DNA of 64,000 nt from positions 1-64,000 of the forward strand of contig NZ_BMFT01000004.1 of the NCBI RefSeq assembly GCF_014639155.1, written 5' to 3'. The notes under the pieces were generated by a model, which was not told the origin of the DNA, did not search any database, and saw only the letters and a program-made list of their open reading frames with translations. Made by a program: the position numbers and the translations under genes. This DNA comes from Paenibacillus segetis. Lineage in GTDB: Bacteria; Bacillota; Bacilli; Paenibacillales; Paenibacillaceae. Each line of letters opens with the position of its first letter. Position 1 is the first letter of the stretch. Of the stretch, positions 34,228 through 41,385 are shown one piece after another.

Positions 34228-34461
34228 ATGGGGAAATATGTAGTTGTGAAAAAAGAGGATTGTACTTCGTGCGGTTCCTGTATTTCTGTAGCCCCGGACA
34301 TCTTTGATCTAGATTATGACATGCTGGCTGAAGTGATTTACGAAGGGGATAGTAATCGTGGGATCACTAGTATTGCTGATGATTTAATTGATGAACTAGA
34401 GGAGGCCATGGACAGCTGCCCAAGTGAATGTATATTTCTAGCTGCGGTCCCTTTTGCGTAA
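34228..34461 (+). CDS. fer: Ferredoxin, single [4Fe-4S] cluster (Fer-like)
   Basis: A 77-residue acidic electron carrier. Cysteines C12, C15 and C18 (DCTSCGSCISVAPDIF) and C64 followed by Pro supply the four cluster ligands, as in B. subtilis Fer; an extra Cys68 is present. It starts after AAGGAGATGG. It is a single gene with its own terminator. The redox partner is not encoded nearby. Confidence 0.92.
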   Translation: MGKYVVVKKEDCTSCGSCISVAPDIFDLDYDMLAEVIYEGDSNRGITSIADDLIDELEEAMDSCPSECIFLAAVPFA

Positions 34462-34538
34462 GGTTCAATCGATCTCTAAATGCCTCTCCCCCTGCTTAAT
34501 CTCTCATACAGACTGACCACTTAAGCAGCGGTATTATT

Positions 34539-34597
34539 AATCCTTCATCACTTATATGCTTCTTTTTGAAGTACATATAGATGATGAAGGATTTTTT
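34539..34597 (+). terminator. Terminator after the ferredoxin gene
   Basis: A long stem, AATCCTTCATCA with TGATGAAGGATT plus inner TATATG/CATATA pairing, is followed by six T residues. It ends just before the stop codon of the convergent hydrolase gene at 34601. Confidence 0.9.
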
Positions 34598-34600
34598 GAT

Positions 34601-35377
34601 TCATTCTATCCACTGTCCGTCTTCAGGAATTAAGACCTGATGTGTCAGCTTCTCTAGTTCAAGACGACGAAGCAAATCAGAACGTGTGACAAGGCAGTGA
34701 TTGATGGCATCCATGTGTACGGCGATAACATTTGTGTCCGGTGCGTAACGACATAAGGATACTACATCATGATCATCCATTGTAATAGGGTCACCAACCG
34801 TGAATCTTGCACCTCCAGCGTTAACGATCGTCATGTCAGGATGATAGGTATCAACAGCACTGCGAACTTCTGGGCACCAAATTGTATCCCCAGCAATGTA
34901 CAGCGTAGGCTCTCCATCTGCTTGAAGAATAAATCCCGAGACATTTCCCATGAGTTGTCCGATCTCGCCCTCCCCATGTCGACCTCCAGTTCGAGTCAAA
35001 ATAACACCTAGTCTATTCAATTGATCGACGATAGGAATGACCTGTTCAAATCCAGCAGAATGGAACACGGAATCATCTCCAAGCTGGCACAGGATGGGGG
35101 TTGATTTGGGTAATTTCTCGACTGCTTCGGGATCCCAATGGTCGTTATGCAGATGAGTTACGATTACAGCGTCCGGATTCAGCCAATGATCCACGGATAA
35201 TGGAAGTGGAACCAGTGGATTCCGTTTGTCATTTGCCGAGTTAGTAATGGGAGGGTATGCTCCTGCTTCTCCAAGCATCGGGTCAATCAGAAACTGTAAT
35301 CCTCCGTAATTGAGCCAAAGGGTAGCATGTCTTACGAGTTGAAGTTTCAATGGATCCACACTCCTATTCATATACAA
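34601..35377 (-). CDS. Metallo-beta-lactamase-fold hydrolase (UlaG-like)
   Basis: A 258-residue cytoplasmic protein. The metal motif THLHNDHWD places H75, H77, D79 and H80, and later ligands are in IAGDTIWCPEV (Asp) and VIAVHMDAINHC (His). The early segment LQLVRHATLWLNYGGLQFLIDPML resembles UlaG/YtkL-type L-ascorbate-6-phosphate lactonase relatives. The substrate is unknown. It is divergent from an Lrp-type regulator gene only 100 bases away, which may control it. Met3 is an alternative start. Confidence 0.82.
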   Translation of the reverse strand: MYMNRSVDPLKLQLVRHATLWLNYGGLQFLIDPMLGEAGAYPPITNSANDKRNPLVPLPLSVDHWLNPDAVIVTHLHNDHWDPEAVEKLPKSTPILCQLGDDSVFHSAGFEQVIPIVDQLNRLGVILTRTGGRHGEGEIGQLMGNVSGFILQADGEPTLYIAGDTIWCPEVRSAVDTYHPDMTIVNAGGARFTVGDPITMDDHDVVSLCRYAPDTNVIAVHMDAINHCLVTRSDLLRRLELEKLTHQVLIPEDGQWIE

Positions 35378-35477
35378 ACGATATGCTACAATTATATAAG
35401 AATAGTAAAACGACTCATACGATCCGATGAAAAGATAAACCGCAATTTGCTTGCGTTATGAAAGGAATGTTGGTGAA

Positions 35478-35909
35478 ATGATGAATCATCCTATGATTGA
35501 CGAGACCGATCTGGCTATTCTTCAGCTATTGCTGGAGGATGCAAATCTTTCGTATAAAGAGATTGGGCAAATGGTTCACATGACGGGGCAAGCAGTGGGG
35601 GCACGTGTACGTAAACTGGAAGACCTTGGTATAATTGAGGGATATACACTTCGTTGGAATCCTGAGCGTCTTGGTTTGGTGGTTCGTGCTTTTGTGACGG
35701 TATTCATGAAGTCAGGCTTGGCTCATCAATCTTTTCAGGATTATATTACCGACAAAGATAGTGTGACAGAAGTACATCGTGTAAGTGGCGAAGGGTGCTA
35801 CTGGATGTCAGTCCGAGTGGACACTCTGGCCCGGTTAAACGAACTTCTAGACGGTTTGCTGCAGTTTGGAAATTATAAGGTTAGCTTGTCCATAGGTCAG
35901 GTGAAATAG
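35478..35909 (+). CDS. Lrp/AsnC-family transcriptional regulator
   Basis: 143 residues from the ATG at 35478 (product begins MMNHPMIDETDLAILQLL), with AAAGGA upstream; a TTG at 35451 in frame is less likely. The N-terminal helix-turn-helix (about 8-60) reads LSYKEIGQMVHMTGQAVGARVRKLEDLGII, and the C-terminal RAM/ligand domain spans about 70-143 (TEVHRVSGEGCYWMSVRV). Lrp proteins sense amino acids and often regulate a divergent neighbour, here the hydrolase at 34601. Confidence 0.9.
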   Translation: MMNHPMIDETDLAILQLLLEDANLSYKEIGQMVHMTGQAVGARVRKLEDLGIIEGYTLRWNPERLGLVVRAFVTVFMKSGLAHQSFQDYITDKDSVTEVHRVSGEGCYWMSVRVDTLARLNELLDGLLQFGNYKVSLSIGQVK

Positions 35910-35945
35910 GGGAGAACATCCATTATGGAATGCTCTCCCCTTTTC
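35907..35945 (+). terminator. Terminator after the Lrp-type gene
   Basis: GGGGAGA (35909-35915) pairs with TCTCCCC (35934-35940), with inner ATCC/GGAA-type pairing, followed by TTTT. It overlaps the stop region and separates the gene from the convergent exporter operon. Confidence 0.85.
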
Positions 35946-35959
35946 CAATTATATAGGGT

Positions 35960-36694
35960 CTATATCTCTTTGCGACGGAAGTACATGATCCCAGCGGCAA
36001 GGAACAGTACAAAGCTGCCGAGTATCGTAATGATCAGACTTTGAAATGGAAGATTGAAGGCGCCAAAATCCATCTCTCCATGAGGGATCATTGCCAGAAG
36101 GGGTTGCGCCCAGGGATAGAACGGACCGATTTTATCTGAGTTGAGGATTAGCATATTGGGAATAGTTAGCGAAACATTGAGTGCTAACGGGGCCGCGAAA
36201 CTAGCCCAACCGAGTGAAACCCCAAGTTGAAGTGCTGCAAGCGGCATACAGGCGATCCAGCCTCCAATGACACTAATGGAGATCATGCTCCAAGGTATCG
36301 GATATGAAAACGCTAAGGACCAGCTAACGAATAACATGCAGATCAGAAAGATCAATTGGCATAGCGCTAATAAAGCCATAACAACGGTGAATTTGGCTAA
36401 ATAAACGGCGGTACGCGAGACGGGGAGAACGAGGAGTTGCTTCCAACCCCCACCCGTATGTTCATATCGGCAAATGAATGCGGAGAACAAACCAGCCATA
36501 ATTGGCAAGAACAGCATGCCATGGATCAATGACATACTAGAGACCAGAATTGGCCAAGGATCTATCCCTTCGGGGGCTCTCTCAAGAAGTCCAATCAACA
36601 TGGCGATCAGGGGGCTGGCGATAGTCACGAGCCAAAGATGTGACTTGGACATTTTCAGTGATTCAGCAGATAGTACTCTTAGAAAAGTCCTCAT
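35960..36694 (-). CDS. Lantibiotic-immunity-type ABC exporter permease, second subunit
   Basis: 244 residues from the ATG at 36694, one base after the stop of the upstream permease gene. Six membrane segments and the family pattern EHTGGGWKQLLVLPVSRTAV (about 70-90) mark it as a relative of the MutG/SpaG/NisG permeases that expel lantibiotics from the membrane. A longer open frame (from 36862) runs through the neighbouring gene and has no ribosome site. It shares clear similarity with the permease at 36696-37412, suggesting an old duplication. Confidence 0.85.
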   Translation of the reverse strand: MRTFLRVLSAESLKMSKSHLWLVTIASPLIAMLIGLLERAPEGIDPWPILVSSMSLIHGMLFLPIMAGLFSAFICRYEHTGGGWKQLLVLPVSRTAVYLAKFTVVMALLALCQLIFLICMLFVSWSLAFSYPIPWSMISISVIGGWIACMPLAALQLGVSLGWASFAAPLALNVSLTIPNMLILNSDKIGPFYPWAQPLLAMIPHGEMDFGAFNLPFQSLIITILGSFVLFLAAGIMYFRRKEI

Positions 36695-36695
36695 T

Positions 36696-37412
36696 TTAAT
36701 CCACATCCTTTCGATTGAAGTGAACCAATCCGATGAACATAATGATGAATCCAAGACAAAGCCCAGCAGAAATAAACCATGCGTTATTAGGACCTGCATA
36801 TCCCATCGCCGGCCAATTGAGCGGGAACCATTCTGACAAAGTCCCAGCGAATGGGGAGACAAGTGCAGCAGTCACCCCTAATGAAACTGGCAAGGCCTGA
36901 TTTCGGAAGCTCAGCGAGAGCCAGAGCTGAAGAGCTAGCATTGGTAGCGCCGCGAAAAAAGGGAAGAAACCCAGTTTGATCGTATCGGCGATTAGCGGAA
37001 AAGAAAACCCAAAGCCAAAAGCCAATCCGAGTATTATCGTTGCAAGCGACAGTAGGATGCAAGAAACGGATAATAGAATAACGCATAGCGTGAATTTTGC
37101 GCTGAAGACGGCGGTTCGTGAAATCGGCAGGGCGAGTAATTGTTTCCAAGAGCTCATTTGATGCTCGACATTGGCTACTAATGAAGCGATGAGTGTACAG
37201 CCGAGATACAGGGAAATGGGGACGAAAAATGAAATATTAGTGATTAAACCTCCCCACAGATCATCGGCATATTGTTGCTTCATATAATCGAAGCGGAGTC
37301 CGAAATTGAGCGCCTGCATAGCGATAATGCCGATGGGAGCTAGAAAGACTAGGAACCAAATCCCTTTCTTACGAATCTTCAGGAAGTCCGCTGATAATGA
37401 GCGAATCATCAT
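36696..37412 (-). CDS. Lantibiotic-immunity-type ABC exporter permease, first subunit
   Basis: A 238-residue permease with six membrane segments and the pattern EHQMSSWKQLLALPISRTAV (about 75-95), matching its downstream paralogue and the SpaE/MutE class. It overlaps the ATPase gene by four bases. ATPase plus two non-identical permeases is the usual composition of LanFEG self-immunity exporters, which also occur without a bacteriocin gene as resistance pumps. No lantibiotic precursor or LanBCM gene is seen in the window. Confidence 0.87.
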   Translation of the reverse strand: MMIRSLSADFLKIRKKGIWFLVFLAPIGIIAMQALNFGLRFDYMKQQYADDLWGGLITNISFFVPISLYLGCTLIASLVANVEHQMSSWKQLLALPISRTAVFSAKFTLCVILLSVSCILLSLATIILGLAFGFGFSFPLIADTIKLGFFPFFAALPMLALQLWLSLSFRNQALPVSLGVTAALVSPFAGTLSEWFPLNWPAMGYAGPNNAWFISAGLCLGFIIMFIGLVHFNRKDVD

Positions 37413-38323
37413 TGGACTCCTCCCTCCCCGATCACCTGCATGAATATATTTTCTAGTGATTTTTTCTTTTGCTCGACACGATAGATTTCATGTCCGTTTT
37501 CTACCAGTCGTTTAACCAGAAGAGCAACCTGCGGATCTTGCATTCCAGGGAAGGTTAGAGTTCCTCCTTGCAGCGTTCCGACTGCTCCTAGGTCGCGAGC
37601 TAACCATAGGGCTGACTCAGGTTCCGTGACGACCAGCTCCATATCGTGAATAGACTGGAGCAACAGGTTCTGAATAGTATTCTGGAAGACCATTTCCCCT
37701 TGAGAAATAATGCCGACCGTATTAGCCATTTGTTCTATTTCTCCTAACAAGTGGCTGGATATTAACACTGTAATACCGTGTTGTCCTGGTAGACTCTTAA
37801 TGAGCTCGCGAATTTCTTGAATACCCGACGGGTCCAGGCCGTTCGTCGGTTCGTCTAGTATAAGTAGCTCGGGATTACCCAGCAGAGAGGCCGCAATGCC
37901 TAACCGTTGTTTCATGCCAAGGGAGTATCCTTTGACCGGACGATGTGCTTCCTTACTTAAGGAAACGATATCGAGCACTTCATCAATACGCGATTTTGGT
38001 ACACCTAAGATTCGGCGAATCGCTTCAAGATTGTCAATTGCGTTCAAGTGGCCATAGTAGGAAGGGTACTCCACCAGTGACCCAATCCGGCGTAGAATAT
38101 CTAATTTGTCTTTACGTAGATCCTGGCCGAATACTCGAATCGTTCCTTCTGTAGGCTGAATCAGACCAAGCAGCATGCGGATGGTGGTCGTTTTACCTGC
38201 TCCGTTAGGTCCGAGGAACCCATAGATATCACCTTTAGCGATTTCAAGATTTAAGCCGTTTACAGCGGCGCGTCCACGGTATTTTTTAGTCAAATTCTTT
38301 GTTTGAATGATCATTTCACTCAC
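37409..38323 (-). CDS. Lantibiotic/bacitracin-type ABC exporter ATPase (LanF/BcrA-like)
   Basis: A 304-residue ATPase. Walker A GPNGAGKTTT, signature YSLGMKQRLGIAASLLGNP, Walker B LLILDEPTNGLDPSGI and H-loop SSHLLGEIEQM match the BcrA/LanF family. GTG at 38323 is the start because GAGGTGA lies six bases upstream; ATG at 38314 is too far. First gene of the exporter operon; three direct repeats AGTTTAAA lie immediately upstream, and a kinase/regulator pair is encoded just behind it. Confidence 0.9.
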   Translation of the reverse strand: MSEMIIQTKNLTKKYRGRAAVNGLNLEIAKGDIYGFLGPNGAGKTTTIRMLLGLIQPTEGTIRVFGQDLRKDKLDILRRIGSLVEYPSYYGHLNAIDNLEAIRRILGVPKSRIDEVLDIVSLSKEAHRPVKGYSLGMKQRLGIAASLLGNPELLILDEPTNGLDPSGIQEIRELIKSLPGQHGITVLISSHLLGEIEQMANTVGIISQGEMVFQNTIQNLLLQSIHDMELVVTEPESALWLARDLGAVGTLQGGTLTFPGMQDPQVALLVKRLVENGHEIYRVEQKKKSLENIFMQVIGEGGVQ

Positions 38324-38343
38324 AATTTATCACCTCGATATGC

Positions 38344-38399
38344 ATCATATCGTCCTAAGTTTAAAAGTAAGGGTCAGCCAAGTTTAAATTTAGTTTAAA
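38344..38399 (-). promoter_or_regulatory. Candidate regulated promoter with three AGTTTAAA direct repeats
   Basis: AGTTTAAA occurs (plus-strand reading) at 38358-38365, 38381-38388 and 38392-38399, with start-to-start spacing of 23 and 11 bases, the helical spacing typical of OmpR-family operators. A minus-strand -10, TATGAT (38349-38344), lies downstream with no proper -35, as expected for an activated promoter. It is the only upstream region of the LanF/BcrA-type operon. Confidence 0.6.
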
Positions 38400-38404
38400 A
38401 AAAA

Positions 38405-38455
38405 TGAAAAAAGCCCTGATTCCTACAGCTGTAGACTGTAGAGAATCAGGGCTTT
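38405..38455 (-). terminator. Terminator of the kinase/regulator operon
   Basis: A perfect 12-pair stem AAGCCCTGATTC / GAATCAGGGCTT (38411-38422 and 38443-38454) with an inner CTACAG/CTGTAG pairing. On the minus strand it is followed by TTTTTTCATTTTTTTT. It lies 240 bases after the kinase stop. Confidence 0.9.
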
Positions 38456-38472
38456 AGTGCAGACAACAGGAA

Positions 38473-38658
38473 TTAGCAGGAATTCCTCCAGTTAAGTCCG
38501 TCCTGTTTAACGCTAAGGGGGACTTAACAGGAATTTCTCCTGTTAATCTCGCCGATAGGAAGAGGTAGAATGAGATATGATAGAAATAGATGGAGGAAAT
38601 CCAGCTAAAGTGGGGGAAAGTAGAATTTCTCACTAAATTAACGGGAGTTTTTCCCTCA
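38473..38658. repeat. Cluster of related 23-base palindromic units in the exporter/kinase intergenic region
   Basis: Two units, 38473-38495 and 38524-38546, share 20 of 23 bases and have the form TTAACAGGA-N5-TCCTGTTAA (the second is a perfect nine-base inverted repeat). A third degenerate unit, TTAACGGGA-N5-TCCCTCA, lies at 38638-38658. The first two can also pair with each other through GTTAAGTCC (38491-38499) and GGACTTAAC (38520-38528). This fills most of the 371-base gap 38324-38694; no gene is seen in it. Confidence 0.6.
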
Positions 38659-38694
38659 CATAAGAGAACAATAACCAAATGTGTTTAGTAATCA

Positions 38695-40092
38695 CTAGAA
38701 CTCAACCGGATATATATAGATCGAAGTCCCCTCACTTGATGATTCCGTATCTCGAACGAGCCCCATTTCGCGCAGCAACAAGTCAACAATGGGTAGCCCC
38801 AGCCCGGCACCTTTGGCGGGAGAACTTGAACCCATACCTGGGCCGTGATCAGAGATGACCAGTGCTGTTCTTCCTTGCCATTTCTTTACGGAAATTCCTA
38901 CATAACCACCCGTGCTAGCGTGACGCACGAGGTTCTGGAATAAGTTATCGAGCACGCGGCGAAGTCCCGGTTCGTCCACATTCCAATGTAGGGGTTCGTC
39001 ATCGGGGAGCTCAATATCGGCTTCAATACCTGACTTTTCCCAGACGGGATACCAAGCAGCCGCACTCTCACGTACGATTCGCAGTATGTCTTGTCTCTTT
39101 AGAGATAGGGCATATCGACCACTGGAGAGTAAATTATAGGACAACAAGTGATCGATGAGTCCGTCAAGATCCCCGATCTTAGACTCCATGAGGGAAAGTG
39201 ATTTTTGTCCCTGCTCTGATAATGGTTCTTTGGAGATGGAATAGAGATGACTGGCTAGAACCGTTAACGGAGTCCGTAAATCATGAGAAAGATTGCTGAT
39301 GAGGCTTTTACGAAGTTCTTCTTCCTCATGCTCCCGCATTCGGCTACCATTCAAATCGTCAACCATATGGTTAAATGCCGTCTCCAAGCGACCGATCTCG
39401 TCCGGTCTGCCCTCTTGGATAGGGGTAGGAACGCCATTCTCCCCCGTATAGGTCATGGCTGCTTCGAGCCTTAGTAAACGCCGTCGGATATCGCGGAAGA
39501 AGAGGTAGGATAAGAGAATGAAGGATATCAGCATTAATGAGAATAAACCTATATAAATACGAACATCGCTAGGCTGACTTGCTACGGTTTGTTTCAAAAA
39601 CTTACGTGGTAACTCAAATACCATGAATCCTTTTTTTGTTTCTTGATGATCACCGATAAAGGCAACAATGGTTAATGGATCGGAGTTGACCCTTTGCTTC
39701 ATGAAAGCAATGGTGTCTTCAATGGACCAATTCGTAGGTAACGCTGCTTGCTTAGGTAATTGAAGGCGAGTTGTCCCTTCCGAATCGACCCAGAAGAGAG
39801 AAGCGTCGGGATATTTTTGTTTCAACTCTTCTAGTCGTTTGTTTATATCTTCCGGTGTTGAAGTAGCGAGTGCCAGGGCTTCATTGTGCCATATAGTTTC
39901 AAGCTTTGCCGAGGATTGATAGATTCTATTCTCCACGATTGGGATAGGGGGATAAAGTATACGGTTGATACCCCAAGAAGCCAGAAGGCTGAACGGAATA
40001 AGGACAGGTATAAATAGGAGTGCCGCAGCAATAATCAGGATAAACCTGGTCAGTAACGAGCTGCGCAATTTCTTTCTTGGTTTTAGTTTCAT
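38695..40092 (-). CDS. Sensor histidine kinase, HisKA/HAMP type
   Basis: A 465-residue membrane kinase. A membrane segment near residues 15-40, an extracytoplasmic region of about 140 residues, a second membrane segment (about 178-198) and a HAMP domain (about 199-250) precede the dimerisation domain with H270 in NLSHDLRTPLTVLASH. The ATPase domain has LDNLFQNLVRHAS (N box), VISDHGPGMG and KGAGLGLPIVDLLL. It overlaps the regulator gene by four bases. With the LanFEG-type exporter next door, it resembles resistance systems in which a kinase induces the pump; the sensed compound is unknown. Confidence 0.92.
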   Translation of the reverse strand: MKLKPRKKLRSSLLTRFILIIAAALLFIPVLIPFSLLASWGINRILYPPIPIVENRIYQSSAKLETIWHNEALALATSTPEDINKRLEELKQKYPDASLFWVDSEGTTRLQLPKQAALPTNWSIEDTIAFMKQRVNSDPLTIVAFIGDHQETKKGFMVFELPRKFLKQTVASQPSDVRIYIGLFSLMLISFILLSYLFFRDIRRRLLRLEAAMTYTGENGVPTPIQEGRPDEIGRLETAFNHMVDDLNGSRMREHEEEELRKSLISNLSHDLRTPLTVLASHLYSISKEPLSEQGQKSLSLMESKIGDLDGLIDHLLSYNLLSSGRYALSLKRQDILRIVRESAAAWYPVWEKSGIEADIELPDDEPLHWNVDEPGLRRVLDNLFQNLVRHASTGGYVGISVKKWQGRTALVISDHGPGMGSSSPAKGAGLGLPIVDLLLREMGLVRDTESSSEGTSIYIYPVEF

Positions 40093-40775
40093 GACCTCAC
40101 CCTATAACCGATCCCACGTATCGTCTCGATAATCTCGGGAACGGCCGGATCGCGTTCAATTTTTTCCCGTAAATGACGAATATGCACCATTAAGGTTTTG
40201 TCTCCATCCAGATAAGACTCTCCCCATACCGCCTCATAGATTTGCTCTTTCGTCATGATTTGCCCCATGTGGCGTAATAAATAGCTAAAAATATAAAATT
40301 GTTTACCGGTTAAGACAATTTCTTCTCCAGTATCTTGATTCACAATTATATTCTCCTTCTCATGAAAGAGCAGATGCTTGATTTTGAGCGGCTCAGGTGA
40401 TGGAGATCCTGTTCTTCTTAATAGCACCTCAATACGTGCGACCAATTCATCAGGGTGAAAAGGTTTGGTCAAATAGTCATCAGCAAACTGAAGCCCCTGC
40501 AACTTATCATCAATCGAACTCCGAGCAGATAACATTAGCACGGGGAGCAGAGGGGATTGTTTCTTAAGACGTTGCCCAACCGTAAATCCATCGAGTCCGG
40601 GGAGCATGACATCTAAGATGACCAATTGGCAGGAGGTAGCTTCCTCCAGAGCACGATCGCCACTCGTGAGCCATGTTACTACGTAACCTCGCTCTTGTAG
40701 ATTCCGGCAGACCCAGTCACCGATTTCAGGATCGTCTTCTATATATAGCAAATGTATATTCGTTGTATTATTCAT
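40089..40775 (-). CDS. OmpR/PhoB-family response regulator
   Basis: A 228-residue regulator. The receiver domain has the acidic pair in YIEDDPEIG, phosphoacceptor D55 in LVILDVMLPGLDG and the conserved K in YLTKPFHPDEL. The winged-helix domain (about 130-228) shows IVLTGKQFYIFSYLLRHMGQIM and VHIRHLREKIERDP. It is first in the operon with the kinase. OmpR-type regulators bind direct repeats, so the AGTTTAAA repeats at 38358-38399 before the exporter operon are the likely target. Confidence 0.93.
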   Translation of the reverse strand: MNNTTNIHLLYIEDDPEIGDWVCRNLQERGYVVTWLTSGDRALEEATSCQLVILDVMLPGLDGFTVGQRLKKQSPLLPVLMLSARSSIDDKLQGLQFADDYLTKPFHPDELVARIEVLLRRTGSPSPEPLKIKHLLFHEKENIIVNQDTGEEIVLTGKQFYIFSYLLRHMGQIMTKEQIYEAVWGESYLDGDKTLMVHIRHLREKIERDPAVPEIIETIRGIGYRVRS

Positions 40776-40854
40776 TGAGCGTATTCCTCCTAATGTATCT
40801 ATTGTGGCAAATTTACTATTAAAAATAAACTACTTACTGTAAACATTCTGCAAT

Positions 40855-40872
40855 TTGTGATTGCAATCACAA
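40855..40872. promoter_or_regulatory. Perfect Fnr-type binding site
   Basis: TTGTGATTGCAATCACAA is a perfect 18-base palindrome containing TGTGA-N6-TCACA, the consensus bound by Bacillus Fnr (and by Crp elsewhere). Its centre lies 41.5 bases before the start point predicted from the -10 element TACTTT at 40893-40898. Confidence 0.75.
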
Positions 40873-40892
40873 GGTCGTGCTACGGCATGTGC

Positions 40893-40898
40893 TACTTT
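40893..40898 (+). promoter_or_regulatory. -10 element of the Fnr-type promoter
   Basis: TACTTT is placed so that position +1 falls at 40905 and the palindrome centre at -41.5. No -35 hexamer is recognisable where the palindrome sits, which is the class II activator layout. Confidence 0.5.
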
Positions 40899-40950
40899 TT
40901 AAGTGAGAAAGGTTATCAATAGAATTTGAAGGGAATGTAGGTGGAGTCAT

Positions 40951-41178
40951 ATGAGTAATAGCATCGATTTGCGTAAAACCGTATACGAGTTATGTTCAGC
41001 CGATCCCAAAATCATGGACATGATGGTAGAGCTCGGTTTTGAGCAATTAGCCTTGCCTGGCATGCTGCAGAGTGCCGGACGTTTCATGACTATTCCCAAG
41101 GGAGCTAAGCTTAAGAAAATTAAACTTGAACATATTAAATCGACATTCCGAGCGAACGGTTATGAGATAGAGGAATAG
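40951..41178 (+). CDS. DUF1858-domain protein
   Basis: A 75-residue protein covering one DUF1858 domain (IDLRKTVYELCSADPKIMDMM, then GFEQLALPGMLQSAGRFMTI). The ATG follows TAGGTGGAG. DUF1858 is often found with DUF438/hemerythrin proteins or fused to redox proteins; its molecular role is not known. It is the first gene behind the Fnr-type promoter and precedes the DUF438 gene by 207 bases. Confidence 0.85.
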   Translation: MSNSIDLRKTVYELCSADPKIMDMMVELGFEQLALPGMLQSAGRFMTIPKGAKLKKIKLEHIKSTFRANGYEIEE

Positions 41179-41385
41179 ATGGTTACGATGAATTATCGTG
41201 AAAGAAGAGCGGAATGAGCCATTTGAATCTGGAGAAGCGCTAGCGTTCGCCTTTGCAGCCGAATTATTACCTTGTAGGGTGTAAGAAATCAGATCATCTG
41301 GCTGCAACAGCGATCGAAAGATCAAACGGTTTACGTAGCGGATAATTTCTTTTTTATAAATATCAAACTTTGAGGAGGAATCATC
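41179..41385. other. Structured spacer between the DUF1858 and DUF438 genes
   Basis: The 207-base spacer holds no gene. TTGCAGCC (41253-41260) and GGCTGCAA (41300-41307) form a perfect eight-base inverted repeat with a 39-base loop, flanked by GGAGAAGCGCTAGCGTTCGC and GCGATCGAAAGATC. There is no T run, so it is not a terminator. It may be a dispersed repeat or mRNA processing element. Confidence 0.4.

Noticed and set aside
36694..36862. N-terminal extension of the second exporter permease (from 36862)
   Set aside because: It reads through the upstream permease gene in another frame, lacks a ribosome site and does not fit the family length; ATG 36694 directly after the upstream stop is better.
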